NCBI GenBank assembly: GCA_032718475.1
Contig: JAUCBJ010000941.1
Location: 1-64,000 of the forward strand
Length of the DNA: 64,000 bases
Source of the DNA: Nemertoderma westbladi
Lineage: Eukaryota > Xenacoelomorpha > Nemertodermatida > Nemertodermatidae
Reading direction: 5' to 3'
Positions 1-12,800 of the stretch are shown piece after piece. The notes below the pieces were generated by a model. It had not been told where the DNA came from. It did no database searches and worked only from the letters and a program-made list of their open reading frames with translations. Both the position numbers and the translations under genes were made by a program. Every line of letters starts with the position of its first letter. The first letter of the stretch is position 1.

Positions 1-3000
1 GTTAGTGAACATGTCTGCTATCTGAATGAGTTAACGAACATGTCTGCTATCTGAATGAGTTAGTGAACATGTCTGCTATCTGAATGAGTTAACGAACATG
101 TCTGCTATCTGAATGAGATAACGAATATGTCTGCTATCTGAATGAGTTAGTGAACATGTCTGCAATCTGAATGAGTTAACGAACATGTCCGCTATCTGAA
201 TGAGTTAGTGAACATGTCTGCTATCTGAATGAGTTAACGAACATGTCTGCTATCTGAATGAGTTAGTGATCATGTCTGCTATCTAAATGAGTTGACGAAC
301 ATGTCTGCTATCTAAATGAGTTAACGAACATGTCTGCTATCTGAATGAGATAGTGAACATATCTGCTATCTGAATGAGTTAACGAACATGTCTGCTATCT
401 GAATGAGTTAACGAACATGTCTGCTATCTGAATGAGTTAACGAACATGTCTGCTATCTAAATGAGTTAACGAACATGTCTGCTATCTGAATGAGTTAACG
501 AACACGTCTGCTATCTGAATGAGTTAGTGAACATGTCTGCTATCTGAATGAGTTAACGAACATGTCTGCTATCTGAATGAGTTAACGAACATGTCTGCTA
601 TCTGAATGAGTTAACGAACATGTCTGCTATCTGAATGAGTTAACGAACATGTCTGCTATCTGAATGAGTTAGTGAACATGTCTGCTATCTGAATGAGTTA
701 ACGAACATGTCTGCTATCTGAATGAGTTAGTGAACATGTCTGCTATCTGAATGAGTTAACGAACATGTCTGCTATCAGAATGAGTTAACGAACATGTCTG
801 CAATCTGAATGAGTTAACGAATATGTCTGCTATCTGAATGAGATAACGAACATGTCTGCTATCTGAATGAGTTAGTGAACATGTCTGCTATCTGAATGAG
901 TTAACGAACATGTCTGCTATCTGAATGAGTTAACGAACATGTCTGCTATCTGAATGAGATAGCGAATATGTCTGCTATCTGAATGAGTTAGTGAACATGT
1001 CTGCTATCTGAATGAGTTAACGAACATGTCTGCTATCTGAATGAGTTAGTGAACATGTCTGCTATCTGAATGAGTTAACGAACATGTCTGCTATCTGAAT
1101 GAGTTAGTGAATATGTCTGCTATCTGAATGAGTTAACGAACATGTCTGCTATCTCAATGAGTTAGTGAACATGTTGGATATCTGAATGAGTTAACGAACA
1201 TGTCTGCTATCTGAATGAGTTAGTGAACATGTCTGCTATCTGAATGAGTTAACGAACATGTCTGCTATCTGAACGAGTTAGTGAACATGTCTGCTATCTA
1301 AATGAGTTAACGAACATGTCTGCTATCTAAATGAGTTAACGAACATGTCTACTATATGAATGAGTTAGTGAACATGTCTGCTATCTGAATGAGTTAGTGA
1401 ACATATCTGCTATCTGAATGAGTTAACGAACATGTCTGCTATCTGAATGAGTTAACGAACATGTCTGCTATCTAAATGAGTTAGTGAACATGTCTGCTAT
1501 CTAAATGAGTTAACGAACATGTCTGCTATCTGAATGAGTTAACGAACATGTCTGCTATCTGAATGAGTTAACGAACATGTCTGCTATCTGAATGAGTTAG
1601 TGAACATGTCTGCTATCTGAATGAGTTAACGAACATGTCTGCTATCTGAATGAGTTAGTGAACATGTCTGCTATCTGAATGAGTTAACGAACATGTCTGC
1701 TATCAGAATGAGTTAACGAACATGTCTGCTATCTGAATGAGTTAACGAATATGTCTGCTATCTGAATGAGATAACGAACATGTCTGCTATCTGAATGAGT
1801 TAGTGAACATGTCTGCTATCTGAATGAGTTAACGAACATGTCTGCTATCTGAATGAGTTAACGAACATGTCTGCTATCTGAATGAGATAGCGAATATGTC
1901 TGCTATCTGAATGAGTTAGTGAACATGTCTGCTATCTGAATGAGTTAACGAACATGTCTGCTATCTGAATGAGTTAGTGAACATGTCTGCTATCTGAATG
2001 AGTTAACGAACATGTCTGCTATCTGAATGAGTTAGTGAATATGTCTGCTATCTGAATGAGTTAACGAACATGTCTGCTATCTCAATGAGTTAGTGAACAT
2101 GTCTGCAATCTGAATGAGTTAACGAACATGTCCGCTATCTGAATGAGTTAGTGAACATGTCTGCTATCTGAATGAGTTAACGAACATGTCTGCTATCTGA
2201 ATGAGTTAGTGATCATGTCTGCTATCTGAATGAGTTAACGAACATGTCTGCTATCTGAATGAGTTAACGAACATGTCTGCTATCTGGATGAGTTAGTGAT
2301 CATGTCTGCTATCTGAATGAGTTAACGAACATGTCTGCTATCTGAATGAGTTAACGAACATGTCTGCTATCTAAATGAGTTAACGAACATGTCTGCTATC
2401 TGAATGAGTTAGTGAACATGTCTGCTATCTGAATGAGTTAGTGAACATGTCTGCTATCTGAATGAGTTAGTGAACATGTCTGCTATCTGAATGAGTTAAC
2501 GAACATGTCTGCTATCTGAATGAGTTAACGAACATGTCTGCTATCTGAATGAGTTAACGAACATGTCTGCTATCTGAAGAGTTAACGAACATGTCTGCTA
2601 TCTGAATGAGTTAGTGAACATGTCTGCTATCTGAATGAGTTAACGAACATGTCAGCTATCTGAATGAGTTAGTGAACATGTCTGCTATCTGAATGAGTTA
2701 ACGAACATGTCTGCTATCTGAATGAGTTAACGAACATGTCTGCATCTGAATGAGTTAACGAATATGTCTGCTATCTGAATGAGATAACGAACATGTCTGC
2801 TATCTGAATGAGTTAACGAACATGTCTGCTATCTGAATGAGTTAACGAACATGTCTGCTATCTGAATGAGTTAACGAACATGTCTGCTATCTGAATGAGA
2901 TAACGAATATGTCTGCTATCTGAATGAGTTAGTGAACATGTCTGCTATCTGAATGAGTTAACGAACATGTCTGCTATCTGAAAGAGTTAGTGAACATGTC

Positions 3001-6000
3001 TGCTATCTGAATGAGTTAACGAACATGTCTGCTATCTGAATGAGTTAGTGAACATGTCTGCTATCTGAATGAGTTAACGAACATGTCTGCTATCTGAATG
3101 AGTTAGTGAACATGTCGGATATCAGAATGAGTTAACAAACATGTCTGCTATCTGAATGAGTTAGTGAACATGTCTGCTATCCGAATGAGTTAACGAACAT
3201 GTCTGCTATCTGAACGAGTTAGTGAACATGTCTGCTATCTAAATGAGTTGACGAACATGTCTGCTATCTAAATGAGTTAACGAACATGTCTGCTATCTGA
3301 ATGAGTTAGTGAACATATCTGCTATCTGAATGAGTTAACGAACATGTCTGCTATCTGAATGAGTTAGTGAACATGTCTGCTATCTAAATGAGTTAGTGAA
3401 CATGTCTGCTATCTGAATGAGTTAACGAACATGTCTGCTATCTGAATGAGTTAGTGAACATGTCTGCTATCTGAATGAGTTAACGAACATGTCTGCTATC
3501 TGAATGAGATAACGAATATGTCTGCTATCTGAATGAGTTAGTGAACATGTCTGCAATCTGAATGAGTTAACGAACATGTCCGCTATCTGAATGAGTTAGT
3601 GAACATGTCTGCTATCTGAATGAGTTAACGAACATGTCTGCTATCTGAATGAGTTAGTGATCATGTCTGCTATCTAAATGAGTTGACGAACATGTCTGCT
3701 ATCTAAATGAGTTAACGAACATGTCTGCTATCTGAATGAGATAGTGAACATATCTGCTATCTGAATGAGTTAACGAACATGTCTGCTATCTGAATGAGTT
3801 AACGAACATGTCTGCTATCTGAATGAGTTAACGAACATGTCTGCTATCTAAATGAGTTAACGAACATGTCTGCTATCTGAATGAGTTAACGAACACGTCT
3901 GCTATCTGAATGAGTTAGTGAACATGTCTGCTATCTGAATGAGTTAACGAACATGTCTGCTATCTGAATCAGTTAACGAACATGTCTGCTATCTGAATGA
4001 GTTAACGAACATGTCTGCTATCTGAATGAGTTAACGAACATGTCTGCTATCTGAATGAGTTAGTGAACATGTCTGCTATCTGAATGAGTTAACGAACATG
4101 TCTGCTATCTGAATGAGTTAGCGAACATGTCTGCTATCTGAATGAGTTAACGAACATGTCTGCTATCTGAATGAGTTAACGAACATGTCTGCTATCTGAA
4201 TGAGTTAACGAACATGTCTGCTATCTGAATGAGTTAACGAACATGTCTGCTATCTGAATGAGTTAGTGAACATGTCTGCTATCTGAATGAGTTAACGAAC
4301 ATGTCTGCTATCTGAATGAGTTAACGAACATGTCTGCTATCTGAATGAGTTAGTGAACATGTCTGCTATCTGAATGAGTTAACGAACATGTCTGCTATCT
4401 GAATGAGTTAGCGAACATGTCTGCTATCTGAATGAGTTAACGAACATGTCTGCTATCTGAATGAGTTAGTGAACATGTCTGCTATCTGAATGAGTTAACG
4501 AACATGTCTGCTATCTGAATGAGTTAGTGAACATGTCTGCTATCTGAATGAGTTAACGAACATGTCTGCTATCTGAATGAGTTAGTGAACATGTCTGCTA
4601 TCTGAATGAGTTAACGAACATGTCTGCTATCTGAATGAGTTAACGAACATGTCTGCTATCTGAATGAGTTAGTGAACATGTCTGCTATCTGAATGAGTTA
4701 ACGAACATGTCTGCTATCTGAATGAGTTAGTGAACATGTCTGCTATCTGAATGAGTTAACGAACATGTCTGCTATCTGAATGAGTTAGTGAACATGTCTG
4801 CTATCTGAATGAGTTAGTGAACATGTCTGCTATCTGAATGAGTTAACGAACATGTCTGCTATCTGAATGAGTTAACGAACATGTCTGCTATCTGAATGAG
4901 TTAGTGAACATGTCTGCTATCTGAATGAGTTAACGAACATGTCTGCTATCTGAATGAGTTAACGAACATGTCTGCTATCTGAATGAGTTAACGAACATGT
5001 CTGCTATCTGAATGAGTTAGTGAACATGTCTGCTATCTGAATGAGTTAACGAACATGTCTGCTATCTGAATGAGTTAACGAACATGTCTGCTATCTGAAT
5101 GAGTTAGCGAACATGTCTGCTATCTGAATGAGTTAACGAACATGTCTGCTATCTGAATGAGTTAGTGAACATGTCTGCTATCTGAATGAGTTAACGAACA
5201 TGTCTGCTATCTGAATGAGTTAGTGAACATGTCTGCTATCTGAATGAGTTAGTGAACATGTCTGCTATCTGAATGAGTTAACGAACATGTCTGCTATCTG
5301 AATGAGTTAGTGAACATGTCTGCTATCTGAATGAGTTAACGAACATGTCTGCTATCTGAATGAGTTAACGAACATGTCTGCTATCTGAATGAGTTAGTGA
5401 ACATGTCTGCTATCTGAATGAGTTAACGAACATGTCTGCTATCTGAATGAGTTAGTGAACATGTCTGCTATCTGAATGAGTTAACGAACATGTCTGCTAT
5501 CTGAATGAGTTAGTGAACATGTCTGCTATCTGAATGAGTTAACGAACATGTCTGCTATCTGAATGAGTTAACGAACATGTCTGCTATCTGAATGAGTTAA
5601 CGAACATGTCTGCTATCTGAATGAGTTAACGAACATGTCTGCTATCTAAATGAGTTAACGAACATGTCTGCTATCTAAATGAGTTAACGAACATGTCTGC
5701 TATCTGAATGAGTTAGTGAACATGTCTGCTATCTGAATGAGTTAGTGAACATGTCTGCTATCTGAATGAGTTAACGAACATGTCTGCTATCTGAATGAGT
5801 TAACGAACATGTCTGCTATCTGAATGAGTTAACGAACATGTCTGCTATCTGAATGAGTTAACGAACATGTCTGCTATCTGAATGAGTTAGTGAACATGTC
5901 TGCTATCTGAATGAGTTAACGAACATGTCTGCTATCTGAATGAGTTAGTGAACATGTCTGCTATCTGAATGAGTTAACGAACATGTCTGCTATCTGAATG

Positions 6001-6326
6001 AGTTAACGAACATGTCTGCATCTGAATGAGTTAACGAATATGTCTGCTATCTGAATGAGATAACGAACATGTCTGCTATCTGAATGAGTTAGTGAACATG
6101 TCTGCTATCTGAATGAGTTAACGAACATGTCTGCTATCTGAATGAGTTAACGAACATGTCTGCTATCTGAATGAGATAGCGAATATGTCTGCTATCTGAA
6201 TGAGTTAGTGAACATGTCTGCTATCTGAATGAGTTAACGAACATGTCTGCTATCTGAATGAGTTAGTGAACATGTCTGCTATCTGAATGAGTTAACGAAC
6301 ATGTCTGCTATCTGAATGAGTTAGTA
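1..6326. repeat. 29-bp minisatellite array, about 218 copies
   Basis: A 29-bp unit is repeated head to tail from the left window edge to 6326, so the array may continue outside. Two main variants alternate irregularly: one begins gttagtgaac, the other gttaacgaac, and both continue atgtctgctatctgaatga. Rare point variants and three short deletions (near 2577, 2743 and 6020) mark individual copies. These rare variants recur at fixed distances, showing higher-order duplication (see findings). No coding or RNA role is visible. Confidence 0.98.
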
Positions 6327-6631
6327 GGTCGGCTTTTTTATTCAGACTGCGATAATTTTATGGTGCCAAAAATATAACGTCTTTTTTGTACATATATCCT
6401 GCATCTATGTATTATTTCAAATTTACAGGTTAGTTTATAATTCTGAGGTGCAAAATAAGCCGTTTTGCTTTTAAGAAACAGAGTGCAGTAAAGGACTGGG
6501 AAACGGATCAGAACAGTGAAATTTTAGGTTTTCCTTTTGTAGGATGTAGAAGCGTTTTTGTTTGTCACTTCTAAAGTAAATTCTTGATTGTTATAGAAAG
6601 GCAGATATAAAATACATAGTATATTGTTAAT
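6327..6631. other. Unique AT-rich spacer between two arrays
   Basis: I see no gene or known element here. The only notable point is that the tail drifts into degenerate copies of the 63-bp unit that follows (fragments such as 'aacagagtg'). Confidence 0.5.
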
Positions 6632-6998
6632 TGTGGAAGATCACCCATTGTAGAGAACAAGCATTCATTTAGGTACTGTAATAGAGTGGAAGTGTTTACT
6701 GTGGAAGAGCACCCATTTTGGAGAACAAGCATTCCTTTAGGTAACAGAGTGGAAGGGTTTACTGTGGAAGATCACCCATGGTGGTGAACAGGCATTCCTT
6801 TAGGAAACAGAGTGGAAGGTTTTACTGTGGAAGATCAACCATGGTGGTGAACAGGCATTCCTTTAGGAAACAGAGTGGAAGGGTTTACTTTGGAAGATCA
6901 GTCATGGTGGTGAATAGGCATTCCTTTGGGAAACAGAGTGGAAGGATTTACTGTGGAAGATCGTCCTTGACGGCGTACAGGCATTCCCTAGCTTACTG
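6632..6998. repeat. 63-bp tandem repeat, about 5.7 copies
   Basis: Units begin with tgtggaagatcaccca at about 6632, 6700, 6763, 6826, 6889 and 6952 and contain 'gaacaggcattcctttagg'. The central copies are the most alike and the outer ones diverge, as expected for an array growing from its middle. Because 63 is a multiple of three, a short frame opens across the array (6778-7005). It is a by-product of the repeat, not a gene. Confidence 0.93.
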
Positions 6999-8486
6999 CC
7001 CCTAAATGTTACTAAGTAGGCCTATGAGAAAGTTGGAGGAAAGTATCCTGTATATAATGACAGGGGCGATAAAGACTCGGGGGCTATAAAGTTCCAGGGG
7101 CGATAAGGTTCCAGGGCAGGCCCGTATCGTGCGGGGGTCTTTGGGGGCACTTTGGCGGTAGGTCTTGCAGCCGTAATCAAAAATTTTAGAAAAAAATAAC
7201 GAAATGAAAAACGAATTTAAAATGTATGAAACAAAACGAAAATTTCATAGGATTGATAAAAAACGAAAACGAAACTAAATTTTTGAAAACAAAACAAAAC
7301 GAAACTGAAATTACTTTTGTTTCGTTTCGTTATAACATCCCTGATTACTTGTATGCATACTGAACTGTACTGCCGTCATGGGTGCAATTATGATTTAAAT
7401 CTTTAGATTTTAATCTTTTTTCAAGATTAAGTGCCAGTTTTAACATTTTGATGACTTCCAAATTGTCTGATAGGCTGTCTATTCTATTTTGACGGACAAT
7501 CACACGGTCAGAAACGACGTGGCCAAATTTGACGTCGGAAATGAAGTCACCGACCAAGAAACCGAAGTGTCCATGTGAATACAGCGCCTGAACCACTTAC
7601 ACAATAGTGTTTGGTGACGCAGGTTCGAATACCACTAAAGATTGTAGAAATTTCGCAATGTAGTATAGTAGTATTAGTTAACCTTCTAAGACGTTTTCAG
7701 ATTTTGTCTTAGTTGACCTCAATTCATAGCTCTGTCGTACAATGTGAAAAAACCGCAAGTCACAAAAAGTCATTTCGATTAAAACGCAAATTATTGTTTG
7801 CCTTCAGATTGTTTGTTGAAAATGTCCGTAAATTACTAATTTTTTATAACCCTAAGCAATTGGGGGTGGAAAATATTTCTACGTGATTATTTTTCGCTTT
7901 CCATTAATATTTTGACTTCAGGGTTATTTTTTGTACTTACGGTGTTTTTGCATTATACAATAAAACCTGTATGTAAATACATTCGATATCGATACAATGC
8001 AAAAACAAATGTCACAAATGACAAAACACCGCAAGTCTGTCAGTTCAAAAATCTTGGGAACGTGGAAATATTATGAAATAAAAAAAACTGCCCGATTTGT
8101 CGAAGTTTATTAAATTACCTGTCATATGAAGCGAAAATTACAAAAAACGGTTAAATGACAGATGAGTAGTGTTTTTCGCATGAAAAAATTTCATTCCGAG
8201 TTAATGTTCGGTAGAATCTTAAAATTTTAGAAATTATTAAATTTTAAATTTATTTAGAAATTTTAATGTTCGGTAGAGAATCTAATCTGTTTGACTATAT
8301 TGGTCAGCGTCTGGCTGGACTTACATTTTGACGGTCCGACCGGCAGACATGGAGAGACAGTGATAACTCGAAATTTTATTAGGCGGTGATTTCACCACTA
8401 ACCTCCTACACAATTTCCCGAAAAGTAAAGAAATATTTAATTATAGAGAAATAGATCAGTGCTGTCAATAGATCAGTGAATTCTGA
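6999..8486. other. Intergenic region with A-rich stretch, no recognised gene
   Basis: From 7050 to 7130 there is a short G-rich duplication (ggggcgataa appears twice). From 7180 to 7340 lies an A-rich tract built from acgaaa-like words, with the mirrored form tttcgtttcgtt at its right end, as at the edge of a small degenerate transposon. A minus-strand open frame (7345-7596, 83 codons) shows no recognisable domain and I do not call it a gene. The rest is AT-rich and featureless. Confidence 0.5.
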
Positions 8487-8740
8487 ATAAGGCGGGGTAG
8501 CTCAGTTGGTTGAGCGCCGGGCCTGCAATCTATTGGTTGTAGGTTCAGCCCCGCCAGGGTCCACTCAGCCTTTCATCCACTGGGGTCGATAAAATGAGTA
8601 CCAGTTAAATAACTGGGAGCAAATCTTGTGATAGGAGTAGCGCCCACCCCTACCCTCGGGTAGAAGCTATCGAAAGAGGAGCCTTCGGGTCGCATCCGGC
8701 TTCGAAAAATGTTACCGCTAAAAGGATAACCCTAATTAAA
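8487..8740 (+). mobile_element. tRNA-derived SINE
   Basis: The head at 8491 resembles a tRNA gene: an acceptor-like ggcgggg, an A-box-like tagctcagttgg and a B-box-like ggttcagcccc. The anticodon arm does not fold well, so this is not a working tRNA. It is followed by a non-tRNA body with the core gtcgataaaatgagtacc and a GC-rich tail ending near 8735. The layout is that of a tRNA-derived SINE; this core is familiar from molluscan SINEs. No clear target-site duplication was found. Confidence 0.75.
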
Positions 8741-9662
8741 AATTAAAATGTAGTCACGTTTACTTGGGGTTTATCTTAATGCAATTGCAATGTCTGTTCA
8801 CTAGACGGCAGGTTGTTCCGTAGCACAAAGCCATATGATGATAAAACAACGCACTTGGTGAAATTTCAATTTTGAATTTCGCGCCTTTTCTGCTAATAGT
8901 AAAAAACCGCAAGTCAAAAGAAACATATTTCAATAAAACCGTTGTGACTGTCCTTTTTAAATTGGATATCTCGAGAACTAGAGTAGATACGGTGTTCTTG
9001 ATTATACCTACCGTTAGAGAACTAGAGTAGATACGGTGTTCTTGATTATACCTACCGTTAGAGAACTAGAGTAGATACGGTGTTCTTGATTATACCTACC
9101 ATTAGATAGAGCGCATTTTTTAGACCCAGAAAAGTGAAAAAGTTAATTTTGGAAAATGCGACTTACTGTCTTTTTTTTCATTGAGTTGTGATATAAAACG
9201 GTAGGTTTTTTTTCATTGCACGGCAGAGCTCCAGTGTTCACTGGTTACTTATAAAGTAATGTTAACAACTATATATTCGAGTCTCACATTCAATGAAAGG
9301 CAAATCTCTAAAATGTATTACTGATTTGTGAGATTGATAGCTTTTGGCAACTATTTTCTAAAATGAGGAACCACCAGAAACTGAATCAGGCAGGCTACCT
9401 GGCTACCTAAAACATATATCTCCAATTAAAAGATGGAGAAAAGAGACTGCTAGTTAAAGAAACACGTAGTCCTCCAGCTGCCACTGCTGCATCCTTTGTG
9501 CATTCAATTCGTTCCTTTAAAATAAACAACGGCGTAATCTAGAACAACTTTATATTTCCAGTACTCGTCTTACAGAAACATAAAATACATATAGTTAATA
9601 AGATAATTCATACAAGCCGCATAATAATTTAGTACAATAATAATAGCAATCAAGGATTATAG
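8741..9662. other. 3' flank of the receptor gene (includes its 3' UTR)
   Basis: This stretch lies immediately downstream of the stop codon of the minus-strand receptor gene, so part of it should be its 3' UTR. I could not identify a convincing poly(A) signal on the minus strand within the first few hundred bases. The only structure seen is the three-copy 44-bp repeat at 8973-9104. Confidence 0.5.
8973..9104. repeat. 44-bp repeat, 3 near-identical copies
   Basis: Three consecutive copies begin with gagaactagagtagatacg at 8973, 9017 and 9061. They differ at about one base, so the triplication is recent. Confidence 0.95.
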
Positions 9663-9867
9663 TTATTCAATGTTGTATACCACAGTCCAAGACTCAAGGT
9701 AGGCTTTAACTAGCATCCACGCTGACACTATGATTGTTATGATAACGAAGATAGTCATAAATAATCTGTCTAAAACCTTGGCGACGAGTTCCCAGTCATT
9801 CTTAATATCAGCTGAGACTTCGTGAGCTTGTGCGATAGATATTAACTGTTTGAGAGATCCTTGTATT
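9663..9867 (-). CDS. Receptor gene exon 13: M4 and stop
   Basis: Acceptor TTTTAG|, phase 2 in. It encodes an amphipathic pre-M4 helix ([19 protein letters not shown]), then [19 protein letters not shown], the M4 helix, a short tail ending YNIE, and stop TAA at 9665-9663. Confidence 0.96.
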
Positions 9868-12800
9868 CTAAAACAATAAATTCAATTAATTATCCCTGGT
9901 TATTTATTTTTTATAGTTACAAGATTATTAATTAGATAAAAAGGAAACAGTCATATTCATACATTTGGCGATTTGGGCAGTGTATAGCTTTATTAAGGGG
10001 GGGTAGTCGAATTTGGGCCAAAACATTGAAATTTTTAAGTATTCTCTGAATTTTATGGTGATTCCTAATCAAAAACAGTTTTCCATATCTTGTATCGTTC
10101 ACGAGATATCATGTGTGAAGTATGTGTTGTGTAAGTCTCTAATGTCGCGACATAATATAAATCGCTATATCGTATTTTCCCGTGAATGATTTTTTAGCGA
10201 ACAACTAAATTATAGTCACTTAATGGATTCTGCAATGAGTACTGTAGAATGTCAAGACTTGCTATATGCACTAAAACAGGGGTTTTGGGATTCAAAAATA
10301 ACCTCTAAAATATCTTAAGGTTGACACAGAAATGGATTACTTACCAAATTTTTACTTCGGTCATTTTTCTTTCGTTGAAACTTTAAATATTATAATTAGT
10401 ATGTGTAGGAAAGCTAGAAGTAACCTATTAATGTAATTTAATTACTGTAACTATGGAATATAGTATATATTTAGGGAGTGGTGTTAGAGCCAATCTCATT
10501 AAGATGATTTAACATTATATGCTCTTATATAGAGTATACTGCAAGTATTCTTTAAGTTGAAAGATTCAATGTTCAACGAAAGAAAAATGATGAAGTAAAA
10601 ATTTACCAAGAAAATCATATTTTGTGTCAACCTTAAGATATTTTAGAGGTTATTTTTGAATCAAAAAACCCCTGTTTTAGTGCATATAGCAAGTCTTGAC
10701 ATTCTACTCATTGCAGAATCCATTAAGTGACTATAATTTAGTTGTTCGCTAAAGAATCAAAGCGCGATATTTCTGTCTCGCACTAAATCGCATTTTCTGG
10801 GAAACAACATTTTACCCGATCAGGGATTTTAAAAATCCTATTTCTAATTCTGAGAAGGTAGTTATGATTCATTTTGAAGATAATTCATGTGAGAACTATT
10901 TGAATATTTTTATTTATGTTTCATTGAAAAGTTTTCATGCTATGATACTTTGAATGAGAAATGGACTATATTTCTATCAATAGGCCTATGTAAAGGCTTT
11001 TGCGTAATTAGCCGGTTATTTTCCCCGTAAAGTACTCTGTAGTTGGTTTACCAGGCATAAAAGGCCGTGTCCTTACTGTATTGTTGTTTTAGAGGACATA
11101 AAAGTAATTTCTTCTGTATGTGTACTTTAGCGGACATAATCCGCAATTTTATGACCCAATAAGCCGGATCCTCTTGAAACAGTGTAGCTACCATGACGAC
11201 GGCTAACAGCTGATATTGCCACGTAGAACATCTCTTTGTTCTTTGTTCTCTCTTTGATCGGTCGACCAATCAGAGCGTTTTTTGCCTCTGTGTTGGAGAT
11301 TTTATATAGAAACTAGGGAAGTGAGTCAGTATGTGATTTTTCCACAGCCTACAACACCGGCGTGGAACCTCCGTGTTTCAGTCTTTAGCATCAACATTAG
11401 TAGGCTTAATTATAGAACGTATATCCGTTATCTATCCTATCCTATCCTTAATATCTCACATAATCATTCATAACTTAACATTACTGCTTTGCTGTCGGTT
11501 ATTCATTATATTTGTTGATGAAATATTATATTTGGAATACTGATAAACAATCAGACACCCCAATCTTCTTGATATACTAAAGGTTAGAGAGACCGGATAC
11601 ATATAACGATTGCGACTTACATTAAGTGGTTTGAAGTGAATCTAATGCTATTTTATAGGCCCTACACGTATTGTCTGTTGTTCTCCTTATATGTGACTAA
11701 AATTAGTGAAGGTCGGCAGATTAGTGTGCAGCATTGTGCAGTATTGTGTATGATTGTGATTGATAACGAAGCATCTCCTAAAGAATGCGCCATATACGTG
11801 AATCTATAGCCATCCCGTTGTGTCTGGTTTAAGTCATAACTCTGTTTATATATTTAGAGCGCCACGTCCTAAAGGAACTGTTAATATTTCCCGAAAGTGA
11901 ATAATATTTGTCAGAGATTATATATATTAAGATCAGTCGAATAATACAGTAGGCCTATCCCGCAATACGATTAGGCTTCCGAATCCAGTCTCCCGGGTAT
12001 ATCCAGCGGGTGAATGATCGCGCATAGACTGGTTTCGGCTAATGTAGTGCATCAAATACTTGTCGTAGGCTAAAGACTATCTATTATCTAGAAGACATCC
12101 TAATTTGGCAGGTTAAACTGCTAAAGGTCTGAAAGCGCGAACAATAACGGATATCAAGTTCGGATTGCAGGGTAGGCAATAAATACAGTTTAATATTGTT
12201 CTGGTAAGAACAATAACGGATATAGCTTCTGTATTGCAGTAGGCAATAAAGCTGAAGTACCGGCAACCGGTACCCAGTAGGCCTGACTACCTAACCACCC
12301 GGACCGGTACCTACCGGTACCTGGTACAGGTATAGCAGTATTATTCGATTTGATAATTATATACCGGTAGGCCTTAATATTGAATCAGGGAGGGCCCGCC
12401 CTGGTTTTTTATTAAGATTTTACTTATTTCTGTCAAGTTTTATTTATTTGTAGGCCAATATTGAGCAAGAGCATCTGTCTGATAAAGTGCTAGTTAGGAA
12501 CGTAGGGGCTTCAAGTGCTGTGAGGTAAACCCCCTTTGAAAGAATAAGTCGTACTACTAGGTTAGAACGCATACTAACTAATCATTTCGGAGTCTGCATA
12601 TACTGTAGTTTATTTAGGCTTGATAGTAGTCTGCCAGCGTTTGGTCTGTACTTTGTTTGTGTAGTCTATACGGGTAGCGTAATATTTCTTACTTAGATAA
12701 TTTGAGGGCTGGATTTTGTCTGGCTGTTGTTAGGTCTTGAGAGATTTCGGTGTGTGTAGAGTGTATGTCCGATAAAGTGCCAGTTGGGAACGTAGGGGCT

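Noticed and set aside
1-6326. A CRISPR array
   Set aside because: Units are contiguous without unique spacers, and the context is an animal genome.
7345-7596. An 83-codon minus-strand gene
   Set aside because: No domain, no splice or expression signals, and it sits beside degenerate A-rich repeat sequence.
8487-8560. A functional tRNA gene
   Set aside because: A and B boxes are present but the anticodon arm does not pair and a SINE body follows directly.
11048-11473. Small LTR-internal frames (also at 22588-23013)
   Set aside because: They are duplicated only because the LTR is; they show no domain and overlap the promoter region.
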